Source: Lepraria neglecta (lineage: Eukaryota > Ascomycota > Lecanoromycetes > Lecanorales > Stereocaulaceae). From it: 64,000 nucleotides of DNA. Positions 10,252 to 19,400 of this stretch are shown here, piece after piece. Location: the NCBI GenBank assembly GCA_033220425.1, contig CM065646.1, forward strand, positions 6,145,501 to 6,209,500, in the 5' to 3' direction. Made by a program: the position numbers and the translations under genes. Position 1 is the first letter of the stretch. Each line of letters starts with the position of its first letter. The notes beneath the pieces are model-generated. The model had not been told where the DNA came from and made no database searches. It was given only the letters and a program-made list of their open reading frames with translations.

Positions 10252-12110
10252 TTTCGATACCTTATAGATCTAGTCTAGTATAGATCTATTCTAGATGGCC
10301 TTCTCTAACTCAGCTATTATTATAGAGAAGTATTAGATATCGCGCTTCTTTTAGTTCCTTATATATATATAGAATACGGTAGTACTAATTTCGGCGATAT
10401 CTAGTACCTCTGGTTTCTTAGGTAGCGGAGGCGGATGATTTATAGGACTATTCCTCGTCTTATCTACCTTCTCGATAGGAGGCTTAATAAGAGCTTAGAG
10501 GGCCCTAATATAGTTATAGCGGCCAGGTAGGAAGATAATACGGTTATCTACTATATCTAGTAGAACCTTATACTTGTTTATCTATAGCTTACCGAGGATA
10601 ATATATTAGTTACCTAGGCTGGTAATAAGTATAGGTATAGTCGACTTAAGATAATTATAGATTTTTATAGAAGGGTAAATAGTATAGGTAATAGGTTTCT
10701 TTTATATCTCGCTGTTATATCCGTAGAGGTAATATAGTTTAGCGAGAGGTATAGAGACGATATCAAGATATTTAGAAAGTAGTTACGCTTCTTTTTTATC
10801 GATAAATAAATATATAGTAGTACTAGTATTAGTAAAGGCTTTAGATTAGTATTCTTTTCCTTAAGTAAGTAATATAATAGGGTATATAAATGATCTTCTG
10901 CTATATAGATTATAGATATCTATCGATAATAAGAATAGTAGGTCCTTAAGAGCGACTTCCCTGAGGACTTCTAGTTTTCTAACTCCGAGTAGTCTTCTAT
11001 CTCGCTGATATTACTCGGTATCTTTTCCTCCTCTCCTTTATCGGCTTCCCCTACTTCGTCCTATATCCTTCGAATAGTCTCCTTCCTCTTCTTAGGGTAG
11101 TCTATAGCAAAATACCCTTCCTTATTATAAATATAGTATCGCTTAGAGTCTTATAACTTAGTTAGAGGTCCGTCTTTATAAGGTAATATAGAATAGTAAG
11201 GTATAATAATAACAGCAGGTTTAATAGATTATCGTTTCGTAGAGGGGATATATATAGATAAGGTACGCCGATTTATAGCTAGCGAAGTCCGAGTTAACGA
11301 GTATATTAAAGCCGATACTATTCGCTTATACTTCTCGCTTATATAGCGCTATTAATTATCTACCCGCTAATATAAGTTACTAAGCTCCTTAAAGGTACGG
11401 AAGTTATAAGGGGTAGCTATAATCGCGTCTTATAGGCGAAGGTTAACTTTATCCTTTAACTTATTAATTATAGTCTCCTCGTCTAGCTTTAGGTAGTTAG
11501 TATATATATAGAACTAGGAGAAGAAGATAGTAAAGGTATCGATAGCCTTCTATCTTAGTATCTTAAAACTACGGTATATATTATCCTTTTTATTCGGATT
11601 CTCTATAATATTATTTAATATACTAAAGACTTCTTCTAGATTTATAAAGTACTCGGGATTATTTATTCGATAGACTTAGATATACTTTACTATAGTACCT
11701 CCTGTATAAGAGATAATATAGATTATTTAGGTAGTATTATCCTTAAAGTAATCCTTATTAATTATAAGCTTATCGCGAATTCGCTAGGTCTAGTCCTTAA
11801 TAGCAAGGTTACTATCTATCTCGCAATATAGCGATAGGTCGAGTACCTTTAGTATACGAGTCTTAGATCCGCTAACGGTTAAACTTAGAGTCTCCTAGCG
11901 CTAGAGAGATCTATCTACTTATAATTCGCTAATATATTCCTTCTAGCGAGTATTCTAATCTTCTAGGTCTATATTCCGTAATTATAGCGTTTAGACCTTC
12001 TCTTAAGCTACTTTCCTCTAGTATTATACCGATATAGTAGTATTATTAGCTCGATCGACCTTATTAACTATATTACTCTATTCTTTAATATAGAAGAGGA
12101 TAGTATTATA
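10252..12110 (-). pseudogene. gag: Element D: gag and protease of another LTR retrotransposon
   Basis: Minus-strand Gag/protease remnant, different from the E chromoviruses. A CCHC knuckle is recognisable near 11097-11141, where the order is R-Y-Y-I-Y-NKEG-Y-FAID-Y: every Cys and the His has become Tyr. It is followed by PKKRKETIRRI and an acidic stretch (EEEKIPSNISEIEDYSELEN). Further downstream a protease-like block reads PILITSLGNQYIILGK and then LPGRYNYIRALQ, as in fungal Gypsy elements where retropepsin precedes RT. No RT is present because E1 interrupts it at 10252. Its other side continues beyond E2 at 22049. Confidence 0.65.
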
Positions 12111-12625
12111 TATTACGAACCACGTTGCGTGCGGTGGTCCGTTATATATAGATTGATTCTCAATAGGGATAGAGGTATAACAGAGTAAGAGGGTGAAGTA
12201 GGCTTCAAGTGATACTAAGCGGGTCTGGTATATAATCAGATGATATATATTTAGTGCCTAGCCTAAGAGATCTATCGTATATAGTAAACAATTGAATAGC
12301 AAGTTGAGAACGATGCTCCAAGTGGTGCGAGCAGTGCTCCGCATATATAGATATACGAAATCCATGCCAAGCATTCCTGATCGCACTGGTCGCACTGATC
12401 GCACCGCGCTCATTACGACCACTGCGCTCATCGCTTAATATGCCAAGCCTTCTTGATCGCACTGATCGTACTGATCGCACCGCGCTCATTACGACCACTG
12501 CGCTTATCGCTTAACATGCCAAGCCTTCAGGGTCTATCCGAGTCGGATACCGATTCGTCGACTCGAACCATAACAGGCGCTACGCTCCTTGAGCGTATTC
12601 CTGATTATGTTTCCTGATCGTAATA
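12111..12625 (-). repeat. 3' LTR of chromovirus E2
   Basis: 515 bases. Boundaries TATTACGAAC and GATCGTAATA, with both terminal dinucleotides altered by RIP. Inside, an 81-base unit containing GATCGCACT iterations and GCGCTCATTACGACCACTG is present twice (about 12362-12523), which accounts exactly for the length difference from the 434-base solo LTR. The sense polypurine tract lies just inside, at about 12628-12650. Confidence 0.9.
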
Positions 12626-12727
12626 TTAGCTCCCTCTCCCAGATTTCTCGTCCCGAGAAACTATCTATCCTTTATACTACCCCGACGTACTAAACGTTTA
12701 GATAAACCGACCGTCCGCCGAACGGTA

Positions 12728-13270
12728 TTGGCCAGTAAGCTAACCGAAGTCGTGATACGGCCGTATTCCCGATATGTTGCCAGCGGCAAGCAGTACTTGA
12801 TAGGTACAGGTTCCGATAGGTGTTCTAACTATATAGGCAGCGGTAGAAAATGCGACCTTATAGTATCGCCCGTTGAGATATATCGTATCGAGACAGAACA
12901 AAAGGAAGCGTAGTTACAGTTAAAAACTACGCGCGAAGAGTTAGCTTATAATACGGAAGAGTCTATACGTCTTTAGGCTATACTAATACGCCTTCAGATA
13001 TAGTACGAATAACTTGAAGATAAAAAGCGGAAGATTATAGACTAAGAGATACAGAATATTAAGGAGTTAGAAGAAGACTAGCGGTCTATCCCAAGCGTTC
13101 CTGATAGCTAGATATTCAATGTCTCGTCCGAACAGTTTGGCTTCCTAGACGGAACCGATTGGTTCTCCTTCCCGATCGTTCCCGGAACTCCTATAGAAGG
13201 TCTTGGCAGTTCCGGAGGTTCCTAAGAGGTTCCCAGGTATTTTCGGTATTATTATACCCTTTCTATTTAA
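12728..13270 (+). pseudogene. Antisense accessory ORF of E2: C-x2-C-x6-C plus coiled coil
   Basis: Best-preserved copy of a frame running opposite to pol, between the chromodomain and the 3' polypurine tract. It starts at ATG 12728 and, reading through RIP stops, ends at TAA 13268-13270, about 180 codons. Residues 10-22 read IRPYSRYVASGKQ. The motif C32-x2-Y35-x6-C42 is followed by DLIVSP; position 35 is Cys in copy F, giving C-x2-C-x6-C, like the first half of a fungal Zn2Cys6 cluster. Residues from about 50 to 125 are charged and Leu/Ile-rich (TREELAYNTEESIRL, then IQNIKELEED), a likely coiled coil. The C-terminal tail overlaps the chromodomain end on the other strand. Function unknown; a DNA- or RNA-binding or dimerising protein is a guess. 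Confidence 0.7.
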
Positions 13271-13516
13271 CTAGATACTTCTAATTAACCTGATTTAGAA
13301 TCCTCTCGACCTCGAACTCCGTTTCTTCTTTAATGTTATAATAAAATATTTCCTATAAGGGTATATTAGAGTCTGCTAGCTCCAAGAGTAAGACGTAGAA
13401 TACCGGATGTACCTTAGCGTCAGGTAGAAGCTCGAGTTTATAGTTAATAGGTCCTTTTACCTATTTGATTAAGAATAGTCCGACCTTAATATAATCCAGT
13501 TTCTTACTTAGTCTTG

Positions 13517-13712
13517 TGTAATGGAAGGCTTAGCAAAGTCTTGGTTGGCTCGCGATTACCATACGCTTGGTGTGCGTTAGCGCTACGAGTCCTATATGCC
13601 CATTGTTTAATAGGGGGTTCCGCCCCCCTCACTCTTAGATTCCTTAAGAATTAGTCTTGGTATAAACCCTACTACTATACGTTATTTCACATTGCTACAG
13701 GTTCCTATTATA
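13517..13712 (+). repeat. 5' LTR of the gag-only element
   Basis: 196 bases, TGTAATGG to CTATTATA (terminal CA changed to TA). It contains a GC-rich inverted repeat, AGGGGG then TTCCG then CCCCCT, near 13613-13632. It matches 16468-16663 with only a few C-to-T differences. Confidence 0.9.
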
Positions 13713-13769
13713 ATTCTAATTCTCCTGCCTGATAAAGGGTAGCGATCCGGAATAAGTATGCTAAGGTAA

Positions 13770-14720
13770 ATGTATACAACTCGCAGCCGGAACGGAGGTG
13801 AAACGTCTGGCACCTTGGAAGGTAGTAGGGATAGACAATATCAACAGGCGGTTGGTAAAGGTAGTGGAAACCCCCCGCAACCGCCTAGGGACGATAGCCA
13901 TGCCTCGGAAGTAATAGATTTAGTACCTACTCTAGACGAGCGCCTGGCGCAGGCTCGACGCCGCCGAACCGAGCTCGTTAAGCAACGCGAATTAGATACT
14001 ATTCTAGCCCAAATCGAGACCCTCGAGCGTACCGCTCTAGATCCAGAGGTTACCGTACAGGCGAGACGCCGTCTAGAAGAATTATAGAAGCAGCAAGAAC
14101 TCCAGGAGACGCTAGCTCAGATCGAGGCCCTGGAAAGGGGAGAAGTCCCCCCCCCCCGCCAGCTACAGTTCCTACCCTACCACCTAGTTCGGGCTCTATA
14201 AGCCGTACTCGTGGCTCGAAACGCACGCGAAGCGCATCCTCCGACGAGGAAGAAGATCGGGCCCTATCTATAAGACCGGCGAAGCTATCCGAATATCAGG
14301 GGAAGACTATCCGGGAATACTACGATTGGATAGAGGAATGTGATACCGTCTTTTAACAGGCTTATCACTATTTCAAGACAGATAAGGATCGTATCCTATA
14401 CGCAATATTAGCGCTACGCGGTAGCCCGCGGCAACCGTGGGGAAGCTATAAGAAGGTATATCGGTTGGAACGATTCGATCAGTACCGAAAGAACCTCGAA
14501 GACTAGTTACCCCCGATAGATGAATTCCACTAAGGGAGTATCTTCCTTATGAAGCTTAGACCAAACTACGCAAAACAGTGCTAATAACTATTCCAGTACC
14601 GCAAAAGAGGTCAGAATTAGTGGATCTAGCCGATAGGTTAGAAGATATGGACGCAGATAAGCCGATACGCCGTCGAGACGCCCTGATTACGCAGGCGCGA
14701 ATATATCCATAAATCTCTTG
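13770..14720 (+). pseudogene. gag: Gag of the gag-only LTR element (frameshifted)
   Basis: Begins MYTTRSRNGGETSG and has a coiled segment typical of fungal Gag N-termini (DERLAQARRRRTELVKQREL, then LAQIEALERGE). A run of ten C near 14147-14157 shifts the frame. Beyond it the sequence continues as SISRTRGSKRTRSASSDEEED, then KLSEYQGKTIREYYDWIEEC and ILALRGSPRQPWGSYKK, which is the conserved capsid-like part. Stops at Gln and Trp-like positions and another frame change near 14580 end the recognisable homology around 14700. No zinc knuckle was found. Confidence 0.75.
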
Positions 14721-15650
14721 TTACCAACCCTGCAGCAGAAGCTGGCCAATATAGCGGGGATTCACACCCCTGTGTTTGAGGCAATCAGGAAGGTATATAG
14801 GCTAGACACTCCTGAGGGAGGTGATGCTCCAGAAGTAGGCGTAACGCACGCGGTATATGGTATACACGCAGTACAGACAAAACATCCAGCAGTAGAGGCA
14901 AAAGCTGAACTGCTAGGATCCATGCTTGCCGCGGTCAATAAGACCCGTTCAAGTCATGTAATGAGGCTTAGGAAACCTCCACCCCAAAGCCGGGGGAGCT
15001 CAGGCGAGATGCCGGCTCAAACCACTTGCAACGTAGCTGGTATTCAGCTTAATCCTGTTGCTGGAACTATTAGTTGCAAACAACTCGTTCCACGTGTAGT
15101 CGCCAGTGTGATAGCGTCTTACGAAACGGTATATACGCCTAAAAGCGATTCTATCGTATGGCAAACGCCGGGTCTTGGACATAGGATAAGCAAAGTCTTC
15201 GAGATATAATAGCGCTGTATATATACAGAAGACGAAGCTATTGGAACGCCAAAATCAAACGGGCTAGACACTCCTGAGGGAGGTGATGCTCCAGAAGTAG
15301 GCGTAACGCACGCGGTATATGGTATACACGCAGTACAGACGCAACATCCAGCAGTGGAGGCAAAAGCTGAACTGCTAGGATCCATGCTTGCCGCGGTCAA
15401 TAAGACCCGTTCAAGTCATGTAACGAGGCTTAGGAAACCTCTACCCCAAAGCCGGGGGAGCTCAGGCGAGATGCCGGCTCAAACCACTTGCAACGTAGCT
15501 GGTGTTCAGCTTAATCCTGTTGCTGGAACTGTTGGTTGTAAACAACTCGTTCCACGTGTAGTCGCCAGTGTGTTGGCGTCTTACGAAACGGTATATACGC
15601 CTGAAAGCGATTCTTCGTATGGCAAACGCCGGGTCTTGGACATAGGATAA
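14718..15650 (+). pseudogene. Unassigned coding-like segment, duplicated in tandem
   Basis: Two frames, 14718-15209 and one open from about 15260 to 15650, encode nearly the same sequence (GGDAPEVGVTHAVYGIHAVQ, then LVPRVVAS and SYETVYTPESDS). The shared part is about 140 residues. It has no motif that I can place, no evident membrane segment, and a Ser/Thr/Pro-rich C-terminal side. It could be Gag C-terminal spacer or captured host sequence. The differences between the copies are a mix of silent and replacement changes, and the first copy has fewer RIP-like stops than neighbouring elements. Whether it was ever a separate gene is unknown. Confidence 0.35.
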
Positions 15651-15724
15651 ACAAGGTCTTCTAGGATGAGGTAGCGCTGTATATACCTCTGAAGACGAAG
15701 CTATCCGCGAGCTCCTCCGAAGGA
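14801..15724 (+). repeat. Tandem duplication, about 462-base unit, two copies
   Basis: Unit 1 starts at GCTAGACACTCCTGAGGGAG (14801) and unit 2 repeats it at 15263. Similarity runs to the GAAGACGAAGCTAT block at the end of each copy (about 15227 and 15697). It lies within the interior of the gag-only LTR element. Confidence 0.9.
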
Positions 15725-15942
15725 AGTTCTTCTAGGGTACTTTTAGTACCTCCTGGTGAGTGGTGGTGGTATGCTGGCCACATAGGATCGGTTGATCCAG
15801 GATAAGTCTATCCACCTGCTACAGCGTGCTCTTGGTAAGCGAACACCCAGGGGTCCTACCTGATACCGATAGTACTACGGACAAAACCTCATCTACCGGC
15901 TCGTGAGCTAGTCAGCGAGTCTAAATAAACGACGTAGAAACC

Positions 15943-16165
15943 AGTGAGCCTGCTCGAACGGCACCTACTGCTCGAACGGTACCTACAGTGAGCCTACTCG
16001 AACGGCACCTACAGTGAGCCTGCTCGAACGGCACCTACAGTGAGCCTGCTCGAACGGCACCTACTGTGAGCCTGCTCGAACGGCACCTACAGTGAGCCTG
16101 CTCGAACGGCACCTACTGTAAGCCTGCTTGAACGGTACCTATAGTGAGCCTGCTTGAACGGCACC
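15943..16165 (+). repeat. 26-base minisatellite
   Basis: About eight copies of a 26-base unit with core GTGAGCCTGCTCGAACGGCA. One copy is shortened (second unit) and the last ones carry C-to-T changes. The 26-base period is not a multiple of three, so it is not a simple peptide repeat. It lies in the 3' half of the gag-only LTR element. Confidence 0.92.
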
Positions 16166-16450
16166 GCGATTCGACTAGGGAAGCGCACGACATGCTCAGC
16201 TAAATACCTGACTATTGGCACAACTATAGTATATATCGCTATAATTCTCCCCTCTTAAATCATGCGAGATGAGGGTGGTAAGGCTATAAGCCTTGTAAGT
16301 GGTGGAAGACTCTTTTCCTTGTTTCCCCACCGGGGTTTGAAGGTTTTTATCGAGTCTTCCCGCATGACGAAATCATGCATGCCGCTCTGGAAACGCCTGC
16401 TATTGGCATACATGGTATACTTGAGGAAACAGGGCCCGAGGACGAGCCCT
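16166..16450 (+). other. 3' non-coding part of gag-only element with inverted repeat
   Basis: No credible gene. GAAGACTC (about 16304-16311) and GAGTCTTC (about 16351-16358) can pair around a loop holding CCCCACCGGGG. Short open frames here overlap each other and run into the LTR, so I do not call them genes. A frame reading LEETGPEDEPLGGGGN at the end resembles the C-terminal tails of fungal LTR-element polyproteins. Confidence 0.4.
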
Positions 16451-16467
16451 TGGGGGGAGGAGGCAAT
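16451..16467 (+). other. Polypurine tract of the gag-only element
   Basis: TGGGGGGAGGAGGCAAT directly before the 3' LTR, the expected place and composition for plus-strand priming. It fixes the orientation as plus. Confidence 0.75.
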
Positions 16468-16663
16468 TGTAATGGAAGGCTTAGCAAAGTCTTGGTTGGC
16501 TCGCGATTACCATACGCTTGGTGTGCGTTAGCGCTACGAGTCCCATGCGCCCATTGTTTAATAGGGGGTTCCGCCCCCCTCACTCTTAGATTCCTTAAGA
16601 ATTAGTCTTGGTACAAACCCTACTACTATACGTTATTTCACATTGCTACAGGTTCCTATTACA
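16468..16663 (+). repeat. 3' LTR of the gag-only element
   Basis: 196 bases ending in an intact CTATTACA. Same length as the 5' LTR, with a few transitions between them. Followed by the duplicated TCTTG. Confidence 0.92.
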
Positions 16664-16668
16664 TCTTG

Positions 16669-19400
16669 TCGTTCTTATATTTTTTATTAGGAGGTATACT
16701 TTATCCCCCTTTTTTAGCTGAGGAACATTCTTTCTTTTCTTATTAATTCGTTCCTTTAGTTTAGAATTTAAGCTTTCGATAGATCTTTATATATCCTTAT
16801 ATAAATTCTTTAGCTCGTCCGCCTTTACTAAGGCTTTTTCTGTATTAGGTCCCTCTCTAGGTTATAGAAAAGTATTTGCATTCTTTCTATAATTGGTAAA
16901 GAATGGTATCAGCTTTGTTATATCTAATATCTTATTATTATATACCAGTTATACTATTGGAAGTAGTGATACCTAGTTATCCTATTTCTGGTTGATATAG
17001 TACCTAAGGTACGCTTCCATTGTCTAATTTGCACGTTCTATTTGTCTATCTATCTATAGATGGTATACTATCGATATTCTTAGTTTCGTTCCAATTGCTC
17101 TAATAAGCGTCTTCCAGTAATTAGATATAAAGAGCTTGTCTCTATCTAATATAATCGACTTTGGTATACTATAATCCCTTATTAGCCTATCTAGCAGTAC
17201 GAATACTAGTTGATCTATTTTATAGGTTTCCTTGAAAGGTACTATAATAGTATACTTCGTTAGTTTGTCTATAATAACTATAATTGAATTAAAGGTATCC
17301 TGCGTAGCTAGATCCTTAGATGGTAGTAACTTAACTATAAAGTCTATTGTGACGTCGTCCTATAGTGATTCTAGAACTAGTATAAATTATATTTATCCAT
17401 ATTTGGTATATCGTATAGACTTGTTCTGCTGGTATTGAATACATTCTTTAATATATTATTTAACGCGCGCTCGAAGTTTTAGCGCCGCGTATCCTCGTCC
17501 TAGGAGTTCTACTATCTTGGCGACTCCCGGATAACCTTGTAATAGGTCGTCGTAGTAATCCCTGATCACTTCTTCTGTATATTGTTCAGGTAGATAAGTT
17601 TTCCCCTAGTATTTAAGTAATACCGTATCCGGCTGATCCTTTCTTAGGATTATTGCGAATATATTATCTTCGTAGGCCTTTACGATTCTATTAGTCGTAT
17701 TAGGTCCTATTATATAAAGGGTTATAGCTAATACCTAGTATAGTACTAATAATCCATCGGCTTCTTTCTTTAGGATTGGTCGTTCCGTAATATCCTTTTC
17801 TTCTATATAGTCTAATCGCCTACTAAGGGCGTCTACTTAACTATTATCCTTCCCTAGGGTATAGGTTATCTTGAACTTATATTAACCTAGTAGTTCTAAC
17901 TATCGGACCTATTATCTATTTAACTCCTTTATCGTTATAAAGTTAAGAAGGTTCTTATAGTCCGTAAAGATAGTTAAGTCTAAGCAGCTTTCTGCGTATA
18001 CTCGCCAGTTCTAAAGTATATATACTACGGCAAGTAACTCCTTGTCGTGTATATTATAGTTCTATTCTACTACTAATATCTTCCTTGAATAGTAGGTAAC
18101 TAGATACCATTTTTAGTCTTTCATCTAGCATAAGTATACTCCTATTACAAGATCCGATGCGTCCGTTTTAATACGAGCTAGCTCATTTATTTAAAAGGTA
18201 CAGAGTACTAGTAGATCCGTATATACTTTCTTCAATATATCGAATGATTTCTATTAGTCTTTTCCCTATATAAACCCGATATCTTTCTTCGTAATATCTA
18301 TTAGTAGTAGTACTTTCTTAGAGTAGCCCTCGATAAACTTCCTGTTAAAGTTAGCAAATCCTAAGAAGCTTTATACTACTTTAACGTCCTATAGTATAGG
18401 CTATTCAGCTATAGCCTTAATCTTCTCCGGGCTTATACTAATACCTTTTATACTAACTACAAATCCTAGAAACTCTACTAATTCCCTGTAGAATTCGTAC
18501 TTTTCTAGTTTAAGAAGAAGTTTTACTTGTAATAGGTATCCGAGGACGTCCTATATATATATAATATATTCTTTCTTATTCTCAGAATAAATTAGTATAT
18601 TATCGAGGTACGCTATCGCTGTTCGATCTAAGTGTACTTATATAATATTATTAATAAGTACTTGGCAGGTTACTAGTACGTTAGTGAGTCTAAACGGCAT
18701 CACTAGATACTTATAATAGCTATATCTCGTTTAGAAGGTAGTTTTCTATTCTTCGCCTCCTTTTATCCGAATTAGGTTATATACGCCTCTAAGATCCAGT
18801 TTAGTAAATATCTTTGCTTTCCCGAGCAGATCCTATAGCTCGCCGATATTAGGTAAAGGATATCTATTCTTGATTATAATGTCGTTTAACTTTTAATAGT
18901 CGACGTATAGTTATAAGCTTCCGTCCTTCTTTAGTGCAAAGAGGATCAGGTAACCTACTAGTAATTTAGATTCTTAAATAAATCCTTTTTTGAGGTTCTT
19001 GTTAATATACCCGCGAAGTACTTTAAGTTCCTTTTCTAATAATACGTAAATAGGTCCAAATATTAGTTATTTACCAGGTTCGAGTTCGATCTTATAATCC
19101 TATAGCTGATACTTAGGTAATACTTCTATATTCGTCTCTTCCTCGAATAAGTACGCCTACTTACTATATTCCTAAGGGATAGAGAGTATATTAGTTCCTC
19201 CCTTAACTCTTACTTTATTATCCCGCTAACCTTTACTAGTAACTATAGAGTCGGACTACCCTTTAGTACCGTCCTTATACGAAGCTAAGGTAATATATAC
19301 CTCGACCGGTCTTCGGTTCGACTTCTTATCTACTATTAAACGCTACTAATACGTAGGTATAATCCTGGTGACATTTCCAGATTAATCTATCTTGAGTACT
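16669..19400 (-). pseudogene. pol: Chromovirus E2 pol (RT, RNase H, integrase; degraded)
   Basis: Minus-strand pol. Its 3' end with the chromodomain continues on the other side of the nested element (13271-13516). The RT core reads YLDN at 18599-18610 in place of YLDD. Integrase lies around 16900-17950, and the open frame on the plus strand at 17232-17438 is only its antisense shadow. Stops occur in all domains, but fewer Asp and Cys codons are altered than in E1. Confidence 0.85.

Larger units (their letters stand above)
13517..16663 (+). mobile_element. Gag-only LTR element with 196-base LTRs, TCTTG duplication
   Basis: Insertion in E2 flanked by TCTTG (13512-13516 and 16664-16668). Both LTRs are 196 bases and nearly identical (TGTAATGGAA to CCTATTACA). 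The interior holds a degraded gag, an unassigned tandemly duplicated coding-like segment and a minisatellite, but no protease, RT or integrase that I can see. It therefore needs enzymes from elsewhere (large non-autonomous or internally deleted element). CA and TG dinucleotides are common here, unlike the surroundings, so it has undergone much less RIP and is probably the youngest layer in this nest. Confidence 0.85.

Noticed and set aside
12205-12498. Minus-strand frame with Arg/Ser repeats
   Set aside because: Lies entirely in an LTR, and the repetitive peptide comes from GATCGCACT iterations. The frames at 7451, 21623 and 26838 have the same cause.
15943-16165. Possible CRISPR-like array
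   Set aside because: Units are contiguous without unique spacers, so it is a minisatellite, and the genome looks eukaryotic.
16262-16605. Three overlapping open frames
   Set aside because: They overlap on both strands, cross into the LTR, and are also present at the LTR copy near 13520. No motif supports a gene.
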